From positions 49,819-113,818 of IMG/VR virus record IMGVR_UViG_3300049914_000251: DNA of 64,000 nt. The stretch is one strand, 5' to 3'. This DNA is from a virus. The notes beneath the pieces are model-generated. The model ran no database searches. It saw nothing but the letters and a program-made list of their open reading frames with translations, and was not told the DNA's origin. The position numbers and the translations under genes were made by a program. This document shows positions 33,178 through 41,287 of this stretch, in pieces; position 1 is the stretch's first letter, and each line of letters starts with the position of its first letter.

Positions 33178-34626
33178 TTAGACTGTCTTCAAATCGGAGA
33201 TCTTGGCCTGCTTCCTCACGTCTAAGCAGCGAAGCTCAGCGTAGGTGAAGAACATGCCCTTGATCCCGAGCATGTCGTTCTGTAGGTAATCTCTCGACTC
33301 GAAGTACCTAGTCATTGATGCTACAGCCAGCTCTAACCACCGCGTATCGAGCACGAACACGTCGCACCCACCAGCGGTAAGAGTATGAGCACCGGCAGAG
33401 TAGTCATAGCCTTTCTTCATATCCACATCGGGGAAGAAGGGAATTCCACGATAGGTTGCCAGTTGGAAACCAGCCTGGAAACCTGGGAGAGTAGCCTCTC
33501 CACCCCTCTTGACCTGGAATGAAGCCTCAGGCATATATCGACGCTGTGCCTGCAGCAATTGGTCTACCCTGTCCAGCTGATCAAAACCGGAAAGTATGAT
33601 GTCAGGCTCTCCACCGGCTTCACGAACGTACCTAATGGCCTGATCGATCAGCTCAGTTTCAAGATATCTGGTTACACCAGCATTCCCCACCACGTTTCCA
33701 GCGTTATACGCAGCAGCTGTTCTATTTACACCACTTGCTGTTAAAGTGGTGGCACCAGGAATCACTCCCCAGTTATAGCACTTTACACCCTCAGCCGGAT
33801 TACTTGCCAGCGAAAGGACGCGGCCATCATATTCTACTACATCGTCCAAAGCGGTAATTCCACCGCGACCGACCACCATATACTCGTTATCCTGAACGAG
33901 AGTAATAGGATCGGTTGGACCGGAACCATTCTGAGTTCCCACAGAAAGGAACGTATGTGCTCCAGTAGATCGATTTGGGGCCACGCAAATTGCCAGGTAA
34001 CTGCCGGAATTTGCACCGTTCTTATCAGTTGCAGTACCGTAGATTATGTCGCCTGGTCTTAGGGCAGTTGCCGGAGCAATTATAGCCGCACCACTTGTCA
34101 ACCCAGCTGTGGTGCAAACTACATAGTTGTTATCCAGAATGCCCCCGTTAATGTCTTTAATATGGTCAATAGATGCAAACTCCTGCTCAACCGCAAGAGC
34201 GTCACCAATTCCACCCTCTATCCCTGCCAGATACTGCGCCTGCTCAGTCACGCCGAGCATGGTCACAATAGCTCTAGGCGGAGACCATATCTGTTGGTAC
34301 GTAGACTTAGCAACAGCTGGCAGTGCAGCATTTTCAGCTACCGGAGCTGTGCTAGTATTACGCGCAGAACGGTTTCTCCATCCTACAGTAGTTCCAAACG
34401 GAACCTTCCGGAACAGGTTGAATGTTTTAACTTGATTATTTAAAATGTCCCAGACCTTCCGACCGTACGTCTGAGTGAAAAAGTCTGTATAAACCAACTG
34501 ACTTCCGCCAGCCGATAAACCAGTACCTTTAATCAGATCAAATACTGGAGGGAGCTGAGGCCCAAGGCCGTACCCTGCTTCAACTCTTGTTAGATATTCC
34601 ATCAGGTTCTCACCAAAAGTTGCCAT
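33178..34626 (-). CDS. Major capsid protein
   Basis: A 482-residue protein that follows the scaffold gene with a TAATG overlap. It has the HK97-fold layout: an N-terminal arm (NQVKTFNLFRKVPFGTTVGW), a spine and P-domain with GYTEQAQ-like residues (TMLGVTEQAQYLAGIEGGIG), a long insertion (about 180-290), then the A-domain pattern (IRYVREAGGEPDIILSGFDQ, RYFESRDYLQNDMLGIKGMF). The length is at the upper end for HK97 capsid proteins, partly because of the insertion. It would form the icosahedral shell. Confidence 0.85.
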   Translation of the reverse strand: MATFGENLMEYLTRVEAGYGLGPQLPPVFDLIKGTGLSAGGSQLVYTDFFTQTYGRKVWDILNNQVKTFNLFRKVPFGTTVGWRNRSARNTSTAPVAENAALPAVAKSTYQQIWSPPRAIVTMLGVTEQAQYLAGIEGGIGDALAVEQEFASIDHIKDINGGILDNNYVVCTTAGLTSGAAIIAPATALRPGDIIYGTATDKNGANSGSYLAICVAPNRSTGAHTFLSVGTQNGSGPTDPITLVQDNEYMVVGRGGITALDDVVEYDGRVLSLASNPAEGVKCYNWGVIPGATTLTASGVNRTAAAYNAGNVVGNAGVTRYLETELIDQAIRYVREAGGEPDIILSGFDQLDRVDQLLQAQRRYMPEASFQVKRGGEATLPGFQAGFQLATYRGIPFFPDVDMKKGYDYSAGAHTLTAGGCDVFVLDTRWLELAVASMTRYFESRDYLQNDMLGIKGMFFTYAELRCLDVRKQAKISDLKTV

Positions 34627-35648
34627 TAGTACGCCCTCCTACTCATGTCAAGACTCTGCAGTGCAGGGTCCACCTGAGATCTAAATTTATTTACCTGTTT
34701 AAATGTGGCGCCAGGAATCTTACCAGCCTTCACTAATAGAGAAGGCGGATCAGGATCCCTACACAACCACTCTACTGCTTTTGTGAGGTCATCGCCACCT
34801 ACGTTTGCTGACCTGCTCCCTGCGATTGCCGCCGGAACTGGTGTGGTCGAAGCCACAATGCCAGCGCTCTTGAGGATACCCTCAAACTTGGCGGATAATC
34901 GAGATTCAATTTCGTCAGCGGCTTTCTTAACCTCTGCGGAAGCGGAGTAATCAGTGCTTTCCGGTTTCTTTAAATCACCCTGAGGACCTGGTTCAATCGA
35001 AGAGTCCTTGCCTTTACCAGCAGACTCAGCGCCCTTGTCCTTCACGGTGTCCGGAAGCTTCTCCTTGCCCATGCCTAACCCGGCCATGTCCTTCTGCAGT
35101 CGGGCTATTTCGCCTCTCTGCGAAACGATCTCTTCGAGAGCAAGATCAAGCAGCTTGGCGGCCTTTGTCTCTTCCATTTCGTCGTCCTCCTTTGAAGACT
35201 CATCGCCGTCCTCAGCCTCCTCTTCAGGGAGCTTAGGTACGTCATTTTTGTCTTCCTGCTTGTCTTCCTTCTCAGGCTCTTTCTTGTCGTCCTTCTTTTC
35301 GTCCTTCTTGTCGTCAGACTTTCCGTCCTCTTTCTTATCGTCAGCGGACTTGTCGTCCTTCTTCTCGTCGGACTTGGCAGGTTCCTCAGCCTTTTGAAGC
35401 TGCGCTACCTTACCATCCAGGGCATCAATCTGAGCCTGCATCAGGGCAAGATCAACCCCCTTCGCATCAGCAGAGATGTCTTCACCGTTAGCGATTGCTT
35501 TCTTAAGCTCATCAACTGCCTTTTGTGCCATTTCGAGTTTACTTGCCATACCTTCCGTTTCACCTAGTACAAATTTCCCATTCACCAGCCTTCTATCCGC
35601 TGGCAGTTGGCATTTAGCCAGCCGAGACCCGGGATAAGCCTCGAACAT
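34626..35648 (-). CDS. Scaffold-like capsid assembly protein
   Basis: A 340-residue protein immediately before the capsid gene. The first 60 residues include a coiled segment (KLEMAQKAVDELKKAIANGE); residues about 95-185 are a long stretch of Lys, Glu and Asp; then a coiled coil (VSQRGEIARLQKDMAGLG) and a C-terminal domain (KAVEWLCRDPDPPSLLVKAG) follow. This low-complexity, helical composition is typical of scaffolds, which recruit capsid subunits and are then cleaved or ejected. An alternative start is MASKLEMAQ (residue 34). Confidence 0.7.
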   Translation of the reverse strand: MFEAYPGSRLAKCQLPADRRLVNGKFVLGETEGMASKLEMAQKAVDELKKAIANGEDISADAKGVDLALMQAQIDALDGKVAQLQKAEEPAKSDEKKDDKSADDKKEDGKSDDKKDEKKDDKKEPEKEDKQEDKNDVPKLPEEEAEDGDESSKEDDEMEETKAAKLLDLALEEIVSQRGEIARLQKDMAGLGMGKEKLPDTVKDKGAESAGKGKDSSIEPGPQGDLKKPESTDYSASAEVKKAADEIESRLSAKFEGILKSAGIVASTTPVPAAIAGSRSANVGGDDLTKAVEWLCRDPDPPSLLVKAGKIPGATFKQVNKFRSQVDPALQSLDMSRRAY

Positions 35649-35654
35649 CCTTTA

Positions 35655-35680
35655 AAGTAGAGTATTCGACCTCTCTACCT
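35655..35680 (-). terminator. Hairpin between scaffold and HNH genes
   Basis: GTAGAG and CTCTAC arms with a loop containing TTCGACC, at the end of the HNH gene. It is nearly identical to the hairpin at 36239-36261 on the other side of that gene. Weak U-tract. Confidence 0.45.
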
Positions 35681-35686
35681 TACACC

Positions 35687-36217
35687 CTAACAAACGGGCA
35701 ACCATACCCACCAGCCATTCCGAACCAAATCACCCTGTGTTTTCTTATGATGACATCTCACACACAAAACCTGCAAATTTTCATCCCTATCTGCAATATC
35801 AAGTTGTCCATACCACGCCAACACATGCCTGGGTGTTATATGATCACACCGTAAAAGCGCTTTGTTAATTTCTCCGCATCTAGCACACGGTTTACCGATA
35901 ACAAATATGAGATAATTACCCTTGAACCACCAACTGGAAGAACTACCATAGACCGAATACCTTTCTCTGTACCACTCGATACCTTTTTCGGTCTGCTTCC
36001 ACCTCATCACGCTAATTCTACGAATATCGGCGCCCTTCTCTGTCTTACGATAATTTCTGGTACGTTCACGCCGAGCAATACTTCCCTTTACTGAACGATC
36101 ATACCTTGTCCAGATAATCCTATCTACTGCAACCCGACAAACACTACAATAAGAAGGCGGACGACCTGCCCCCACCCGTACATATTCGAATTCGACTCCA
36201 CATGACTTGCATTGCAT
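35687..36217 (-). CDS. HNH homing endonuclease 1
   Basis: A 176-residue protein with an N-terminal zinc ribbon (CKSCGVEFEY, CSVC) and a C-terminal HNH domain: CARCGEINKALLRCDHITPR, then ENLQVLCVRCHHKKT. The His in DHITPR, the Asn in ENLQ and the His pair at the end are the catalytic pattern, and the CxxC pairs bind the structural zinc. It is a free-standing gene between membrane protein and scaffold, flanked by similar hairpins, as expected for a mobile insertion. It probably nicks or cuts DNA of related phages at the unoccupied site. Confidence 0.8.
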   Translation of the reverse strand: MQCKSCGVEFEYVRVGAGRPPSYCSVCRVAVDRIIWTRYDRSVKGSIARRERTRNYRKTEKGADIRRISVMRWKQTEKGIEWYRERYSVYGSSSSWWFKGNYLIFVIGKPCARCGEINKALLRCDHITPRHVLAWYGQLDIADRDENLQVLCVRCHHKKTQGDLVRNGWWVWLPVC

Positions 36218-36238
36218 TTTAACCCGCGCAAAAAATAA

Positions 36239-36261
36239 GGGTAGAGTTCGACCGCTCTACC
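36239..36261 (-). terminator. Rho-independent terminator before HNH gene 1
   Basis: A 7-bp stem (GGTAGAG/CTCTACC) whose minus-strand continuation is CTTATTTTTTG, a good U-tract. It lies about 60 nt after the predicted promoter at 36308-36336, so a short RNA may be made here. The same hairpin recurs after the HNH gene (35655-35680). Confidence 0.7.
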
Positions 36262-36307
36262 TTTATCTTCTAAGTTACTTTTAACGCTATTTTTCTATTC
36301 TGATGTA

Positions 36308-36336
36308 AGTTTACCACGATAGTTCATGTCTTGCAA
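36308..36336 (-). promoter_or_regulatory. Possible promoter in the 36218-36501 gap
   Basis: On the minus strand TTGCAA (36331-36336), 17-nt spacer, TAAACT (36308-36313). It directly follows copy A of the 20-bp direct repeat. The match to sigma-70 consensus is moderate. Confidence 0.45.
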
Positions 36337-36337
36337 G

Positions 36338-36357
36338 TCTTGTATTAGCCGCCCGTT
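36338..36357 (-). repeat. 20-bp direct repeat, copy A
   Basis: The plus-strand sequence TCTTGTATTAGCCGCCCGTT differs from copy B (36484-36503) at one position. Each copy is followed on the minus strand by a -35-like hexamer (TTGCAA or TTGACG). Confidence 0.7.
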
Positions 36358-36453
36358 GACATTTTTATAAAATGCCTGCGCCCCTCAACACGCTCTCAAC
36401 AACCTTCTGCCTCTCCTGAAGTTGCCGTATCTGCCACTGTCTTTCATAACACC

Positions 36454-36482
36454 ACTCTACGCCATTCCCTTGTTGCCGTCAA
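36454..36482 (-). promoter_or_regulatory. Second possible promoter in the 36218-36501 gap
   Basis: On the minus strand TTGACG (36477-36482), 17-nt spacer, TAGAGT (36454-36459), adjacent to repeat copy B. Weaker than the promoter at 36308. The rest of the 284-nt gap holds no complete gene; an out-of-frame remnant is described in the findings. Confidence 0.35.
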
Positions 36483-36483
36483 C

Positions 36484-36503
36484 TCTTGTATTAGCTGCCC
36501 GTT
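36484..36503 (-). repeat. 20-bp direct repeat, copy B
   Basis: TCTTGTATTAGCTGCCCGTT on the plus strand, 146 bp from copy A with 19 of 20 bases identical. It overlaps the stop codon of the membrane protein gene. Confidence 0.7.
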
Positions 36504-36996
36504 ACTTAGCTTTATTTTTACCCCGTCGCATCTCCTTCTCTGTCAGATATTCCAGTAGATACCACGAAACAAAAGATTCAGCTATGCCTACTGCCGTGAA
36601 CACACCCACAAGTAAATTACCTACTTGCATGTTCCCGAGACCGAACTGAATTCCTACATAAGCGTCTCCCGGAATCATAGAATTAACCATGAACACGCTC
36701 AGATACTTCAAAAAATCGTATTTCCGAGCAAACTCCGGCTTACGCCTCCTGATTTTCTTCCTGCTTGCCTTACGTTCATCCCCGGTTAAATATTCCGTGC
36801 ACTTCCACGCTATGAGAGAATCAACAGTACCTACTGTGAATAGCAGCAGAATAAAGAATATTCCGAAGACCCACCGATCGAACCCGAAGAAGTAACTCGA
36901 ATATATGCCCACAGGAATTGTACTGTTGCTTAATACGATGTTTAAGTACTTCAACAGATTGTAACGTACTTGGGGGCTTTTCTGGAGGTTGATCAT
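36502..36996 (-). CDS. Membrane protein with internal duplication
   Basis: A 164-residue protein behind CGGAGGT. Two homologous halves can be aligned: YNLLKYLNIVLSNSTIPVGI with YDFLKYLSVFMVNSMIPGDA, and IAWKCTEYLTGDERK with VSWYLLEYLTEKEMR. Each half has two probable membrane segments, so four in total, separated by a basic loop. The C-terminus is basic (RRGKNKAK). No family is recognised; a holin, a superinfection-exclusion protein or an envelope-linked structural protein are possibilities. It lies between the prohead protease and the capsid operon. Confidence 0.65.
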   Translation of the reverse strand: MINLQKSPQVRYNLLKYLNIVLSNSTIPVGIYSSYFFGFDRWVFGIFFILLLFTVGTVDSLIAWKCTEYLTGDERKASRKKIRRRKPEFARKYDFLKYLSVFMVNSMIPGDAYVGIQFGLGNMQVGNLLVGVFTAVGIAESFVSWYLLEYLTEKEMRRGKNKAK

Positions 36997-37027
36997 AGCT
37001 ACCTCCGTCAGTTACCGTTGTGTCCAT
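36821..37027 (-). CDS. Overlapping ORF with strong ribosome binding site (doubtful)
   Basis: ATG 37025-37027 follows GGAGGTTTG, and the 68-codon frame begins MDTTVTDGGSYDQPPEKPPS but continues through the membrane-protein gene in another frame. Only the first 20 or so residues look protein-like. It might be a short leader that couples to the membrane protein ATG at 36996, or chance. Confidence 0.25.
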   Translation of the reverse strand: MDTTVTDGGSYDQPPEKPPSTLQSVEVLKHRIKQQYNSCGHIFELLLRVRSVGLRNILYSAAIHSRYC

Positions 37028-37066
37028 ACAAACCTCCGAGTTTATATACATCTCTACATCCAATGT

Positions 37067-37930
37067 TTACAAACCAGACCTAACAAGTCGCGCTAACAAC
37101 CTGTCTAATATCCTATCTGCCAGTGCTTCCATTGGATCCTCTGCAGGAATACCTTCCAATATCACGGCACCGCACCTATCTTTAGACTTCAGTAAAACAA
37201 ACTTGGCGTCAGGATTCACCCCACGTTTGCACACCGTAATCTCGTATAGCTCCAGTTTGGTAACGCTCCAGAAACAGCGTCCTCCCTCACACTTGAACTC
37301 AGACTGCAAACCACGCCCTCTAATAGAGAACGAATCAACCTCTCCCTTATTTATAGACTCTATCAGCTCCTTACCAGGAAGAATATCATCACGCAGTCTA
37401 CAAACCACAAATAGCCCTTTATCATCTACCCTAGTCTTATGAACCTTGCCAGAAGAATCTACGGTCTCCGGCACCACATACCCCACCTGAATTCCAGTGT
37501 GTGATAACATAACATTTCGAAACATTGGTTGGAACATGAACTTCTCAAGAGACTCACCTAATGCCGGTCTCTCTATTCTGTGCCCTTCATCATCGATCAC
37601 CCACGGAGAAGCATACCCCGCTATATAAATCCCATCGGCCGACTTGATAAGTTCCAGGTGCGAGAACGCCAGATGCTTTTCTTCGTCCTTACAAATTTCG
37701 CACGAATTACAGACTCCCCATCCCTGATCGCACTTACCAGACACCATCTTAGAATCCTTCTCCACCACCTTACAATCCTTCTTTTTCTTACACTTATCGC
37801 AGATACTCATACCACCGAACGTAGGAGTAAACCCAGTATCTGCAACCGTAGCCTGCGCTCCACCTGTTGCTAACCCGGCATCCTTCAACAAGCAAGCCGC
37901 CATTTCAATTAGTTCTGCTTCTTTACTCAT
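37067..37930 (-). CDS. Prohead protease (HK97-type, S78)
   Basis: A 287-residue protein. The protease core spans about residues 88-240: LELIKSADGIYIAGYASPWV, His144 in MLSHTG, Ser202 in FSIRGRG and the conserved LELYEITVCKRGVNPDAKF. This is the Ser-His pair of the HK97 prohead protease, which trims scaffold and capsid proteins. Unusual is a Cys-rich insertion at residues 44-80 (CDKC, CKVVEKDS, CDQGWGVCNSCEIC) that could bind zinc or iron-sulfur. It is four genes upstream of the capsid gene, with HNH and membrane-protein insertions between. Confidence 0.8.
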   Translation of the reverse strand: MSKEAELIEMAACLLKDAGLATGGAQATVADTGFTPTFGGMSICDKCKKKKDCKVVEKDSKMVSGKCDQGWGVCNSCEICKDEEKHLAFSHLELIKSADGIYIAGYASPWVIDDEGHRIERPALGESLEKFMFQPMFRNVMLSHTGIQVGYVVPETVDSSGKVHKTRVDDKGLFVVCRLRDDILPGKELIESINKGEVDSFSIRGRGLQSEFKCEGGRCFWSVTKLELYEITVCKRGVNPDAKFVLLKSKDRCGAVILEGIPAEDPMEALADRILDRLLARLVRSGL

Positions 37931-37971
37931 GCTTACCTCATCGCGTCATTTATCGCGACATTCTGTCACGA

Positions 37972-39030
37972 TTATGCCCGGCCAAATTTCCAGAAATCAG
38001 TTCCCATTTTCTCAAAAGCATACCTGCCATTCAATTCTGGTATACTGCAATCATGGATCACGTACTCACGCCTGTTATCAGTCTGCTCGCCAGGCTCCCA
38101 TTTGAACAAAGCTACCAAACTCAAAGCTTCGTCATTCAGCCACACCACCTTACTGGCCTTTTGAACAGCTTTAACAAATGAACATCGACCGCAATTCTTG
38201 CACTTAGAATTACCCATCTGGCACTTCTTCTCGGTCAAGTGCTCATCCTGCTTATACTGCATGTCAGGAGTCTCCTGAGAACCACCCGGCATAAATGGAG
38301 CTATGATAGGATTAGGAGCACGCTCCATCAAAAGAGAATCCTTTCTAACTTCCTTAGTACCAACAAACTCCTGTGCCTCTCCGGACTCTGAAACAGCGTC
38401 TTCAGTTGGTTTCATAAAAGATACCATATGATCGTTGAGATGAAATACCGCATCTGCTACTTTAGGTACGAGTACCCACTGAATAGGCCATTCAACATTA
38501 CCGGATAAGTGATCTCCTGAAATCTCTGCCCCTTCAGAAACAGACAACCTAAAATCAGCATGCACAGGTCTCCCCATACGCCAGTGTAACTGAAGCATCC
38601 CCACCGTCGAACAAGCGGCACCATTAGGAACGCCTGCCATAACAGCCTTTTCTATATTTGATTTTTCTACCTGCGCACCTGCCTGTTGCATACCCTCAAG
38701 TGCTTCTTTCTCACGGTCATAGTTATCACCCTCATCAGCCTCATCTTCAGTTAACGGCTCATCATCAAAATAACACCTGGTAGCCCTCACCCGGGACCCG
38801 CTTAATCCTGTACGCAACGATGTCATTAACCGAGCACCATCCTCCATAGTCATTTTACGCATCTCTCCGCTCTCTGGATCCCTGCACCAAACCCCTTCTT
38901 TCAAGAACTCTTTAAGATAATCAGCAAAAGGCCCTTCCAATTTTATCTTAGCATCTTTTTCCCCCATTGGAAAAATCATTTTGCAAATTACCTCGTTGTC
39001 ACTATTGAGAATATTTACATATGAGTTCAT
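37972..39030 (-). CDS. Hypothetical head-region protein (352 aa)
   Basis: Starts behind AAGGAGAAC and overlaps the kinase-like gene by 4 nt. Sequence features: an N-terminal beta-rich part, an acidic linker (EPLTEDEADEGDNYD), the segment VEKSNIEKAVMAGVPNGAAC (a variant of the LEK motif), QLHWRMGRPVHADFRLSVSE, and a Cys cluster near residue 276 (CQMGNSKCKNCGRCSF). The composition suggests a zinc-binding structural or enzymatic protein. No family recognised. Its coupling to the kinase-like gene hints at a joint function. Confidence 0.55.
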   Translation of the reverse strand: MNSYVNILNSDNEVICKMIFPMGEKDAKIKLEGPFADYLKEFLKEGVWCRDPESGEMRKMTMEDGARLMTSLRTGLSGSRVRATRCYFDDEPLTEDEADEGDNYDREKEALEGMQQAGAQVEKSNIEKAVMAGVPNGAACSTVGMLQLHWRMGRPVHADFRLSVSEGAEISGDHLSGNVEWPIQWVLVPKVADAVFHLNDHMVSFMKPTEDAVSESGEAQEFVGTKEVRKDSLLMERAPNPIIAPFMPGGSQETPDMQYKQDEHLTEKKCQMGNSKCKNCGRCSFVKAVQKASKVVWLNDEALSLVALFKWEPGEQTDNRREYVIHDCSIPELNGRYAFEKMGTDFWKFGRA

Positions 39031-41126
39031 ACGTTCTCCTTTCCACCTTCTATTGGCTCGTTACGTCGTGGAGGACCAACCTCTCCCGTAGGAATATGGT
39101 GATGTGCATCCCACCACTCCTGAAGTGCCTTTTTCCTGCCCTGTCCTTTATCCGCCCATGCCCGATCGATTACTTCTTCAGGATAACCCTTGCCCAGTAG
39201 ATACTTCTTAGCCTGCTCTAACCCCTTATTTTCCCTATGTGTGCCAACCGACGCCACCCCACCCACATCAGCCCCTTTTCGACCCTCATTATACACTTCA
39301 TTGGCCCTATCCATTACAGCGTCGAAATTTTCCTCTGTCTTCGCATGCTTACGCTCAACAGGTAAACGTGGCTTAGGTGCGCGACGACGTACTGGAGCCT
39401 TCTCTGGCTTCGCCTCTGCCTCTGGCTTCACTTCGGGAATTACTGCTCCCTCCCTTAAAAACCCTTTGCGCTCCATCTTATCTACCGCATCATCGATATC
39501 CTCTGTAGGATATCCCTTATCCCTCATATAACCCCTAACCGCTTCTTTAGCATCTGCATGCCGATGTCCCATCCTGGCCTTTCCGAACGCCTCCTTCCAC
39601 GCTTTAGCAGCTCCAACTTCGTCCTCAGGTTTTAAAGGCTTAGCTCCGGCTCTAGGCGGTTTTGCACGAGCTACGCTATAAAGACCGTCTCCAGCTATAA
39701 TTCTATCGATACGAAACTTCATACCCTCTACCACTTTACCACCATCTTTAGCTCCAAGCAAATCTGTTATACTCTTATACATAATATCCCATTTTACATT
39801 TTTAATGTCATCCAAAAGTTTCTGCGGAACTTTGCCTTTTTCGTATTTACCACGCAAAATATCACACCTGAAACAGCCATTTGGTGTTGCCTGAGCAAAC
39901 GTCAAACCATTGTCTATGAAATACAGCTTGCCGTCATTACCATTTATAAAATTATTACCGTGCCTGTCCGTATTGTAACTAATAACATCAAACAGACAAC
40001 CCTTCCATCTATCATCGTCTGAAATCTTATCTGCTACTCCACCAGCTGGACCATCTACCCAAACCTGGGCAGACCCTATCTCACCGTCCACTTCACGAAT
40101 AACTGTAGGAGGCACCAAACCCCAGCCCAACGCCTCAGAAAGTTCATAGGCCAGCGCCTCTCTCTTATAAAAAGTACCATGATGGATAGCTCCTTCACTG
40201 GCTACGCTCCTTAAAGAACGCTCACCACTCGCAGGCTTCCAGCACTCTTTAATCTTGTCCCCCTCCACATGCATGGCCTTAGCCAGCATAGGAATGACAT
40301 TAGGAGCCTCTACCCTTATTTTGAAAATTTTATTACAGCCGCCACCCAAAACCTCCTTCTTCACACATGCTCCTGCTATAAGAGACTTATAGGCATCTGG
40401 AGAAAGACTCTTAACTAGGGGAGAAACATGTGCACCTTTAACACCCGGCTTCTCAGGCTTCTCCTCAGGTTTTTCCTCATGTTTCTCAGGCTCCTCATGT
40501 TGAGGCTTAACGAAAGGCTCAGGCTTTCCAACCACCTTAGCTTCTCGCAAACCATGCGCCAAACCACGTGCCCTCACCTCTTTCTGAATATCATTAACCA
40601 GTTTCAAATACTCTATATAATGTAACCTTAATTTACGATACAGATCACCTGTCTTTTGCTCCTTAAAAGCAGCGTCCTCAAACGCCTTCTTATACACAGG
40701 ATCGGCCGCAAACCGAATTTTAAGAAAATCTTTCTCATTTTGCGCCTGCATCCACTCTTCCTTAAGAGCAGACCTCTTTTCCCTGACGTTTCCGAAATAT
40801 TCCTTTACATTATTCCATAAAATCGTCAGTTCATTGTCATCAAGTCCCTTAATATTACCTGCGTCTACAGCACGCACTCCCTTATCATACCCAGGCGCCC
40901 ACGGATGCTCTGGCAGAAAAGCTGCTTTGCCCTCTTGCCACGCAGCTATTTCCTCCTCCCTCATCCATTTACGCTGTTTGAACTGCTTACCTCCCCGGTT
41001 TACATCGACCCACACCAATTTATAACCAGGCCTGTTAGCAAAAGCCTCTCCAGTCTGCACGGCCTTAGTAATCTCTTCTAAAGACGCTATAACTTCAGCT
41101 GCATTGATAATCTGCATTTCACTCAT
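39027..41126 (-). CDS. PI3/4-kinase-like protein of the head region
   Basis: A 699-residue protein. Residues 31-56 carry the shared PGYKLVWVDVNRGGK..F....RWM motif. After a coiled region and an EKP-rich linker (about 210-230), a kinase-like domain spans about 260-480: candidate ATP-lysine in CWKPASGE (Lys297), then FYKREALAYELSEALGWGLV (319-338), the catalytic-loop-like NTDRHGNNF (385-393) and metal-binding FIDNGL (403-408). This matches the phosphatidylinositol-3/4-kinase-like family found in actinobacteria. The C-terminus has two UBA-like helical repeats (GYPTEDIDDAV, GYPEEVIDRAW). The substrate is unknown; protein or nucleotide phosphorylation is possible. Confidence 0.7.
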   Translation of the reverse strand: MSEMQIINAAEVIASLEEITKAVQTGEAFANRPGYKLVWVDVNRGGKQFKQRKWMREEEIAAWQEGKAAFLPEHPWAPGYDKGVRAVDAGNIKGLDDNELTILWNNVKEYFGNVREKRSALKEEWMQAQNEKDFLKIRFAADPVYKKAFEDAAFKEQKTGDLYRKLRLHYIEYLKLVNDIQKEVRARGLAHGLREAKVVGKPEPFVKPQHEEPEKHEEKPEEKPEKPGVKGAHVSPLVKSLSPDAYKSLIAGACVKKEVLGGGCNKIFKIRVEAPNVIPMLAKAMHVEGDKIKECWKPASGERSLRSVASEGAIHHGTFYKREALAYELSEALGWGLVPPTVIREVDGEIGSAQVWVDGPAGGVADKISDDDRWKGCLFDVISYNTDRHGNNFINGNDGKLYFIDNGLTFAQATPNGCFRCDILRGKYEKGKVPQKLLDDIKNVKWDIMYKSITDLLGAKDGGKVVEGMKFRIDRIIAGDGLYSVARAKPPRAGAKPLKPEDEVGAAKAWKEAFGKARMGHRHADAKEAVRGYMRDKGYPTEDIDDAVDKMERKGFLREGAVIPEVKPEAEAKPEKAPVRRRAPKPRLPVERKHAKTEENFDAVMDRANEVYNEGRKGADVGGVASVGTHRENKGLEQAKKYLLGKGYPEEVIDRAWADKGQGRKKALQEWWDAHHHIPTGEVGPPRRNEPIEGGKENV

Positions 41127-41287
41127 GACTTACTCCTAATACCACTGACAGATTTTAACAGCTCGCACTGTAATATCCAAGACAGCGCCCAGCAAACCTC
41201 TTTGGGAGACAGTTTCAACTCCTCCCTACCTGCCTTGACAGTGTTCTTCAACCACTTCTGAAACTCTACCAAGCCCGGCTCTGCCAT
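41123..41287 (-). CDS. Small helical protein (54 aa)
   Basis: ATG 41285-41287 behind GAGG, inside the end of the papain-like gene (22-nt overlap), and its TGA overlaps the ATG of the kinase-like gene. The product begins MAEPGLVEFQKWLKNTVKAG and is probably helical. The tight overlaps on both sides argue for a real, coupled gene. Function unknown. Confidence 0.55.
   Translation of the reverse strand: MAEPGLVEFQKWLKNTVKAGREELKLSPKEVCWALSWILQCELLKSVSGIRSKS

Noticed and set aside
33178-34626. Contractile-tail phage (sheath gene) in the structural region
   Set aside because: No sheath-like gene lies next to the tail tube gene; the order connector, completion protein, tube, chaperones, tape measure fits a non-contractile tail.
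36821-37027. 68-codon gene overlapping the membrane protein
   Set aside because: Good ribosome binding site, but most of it is an alternative frame of a well-supported membrane protein; listed only at low confidence.
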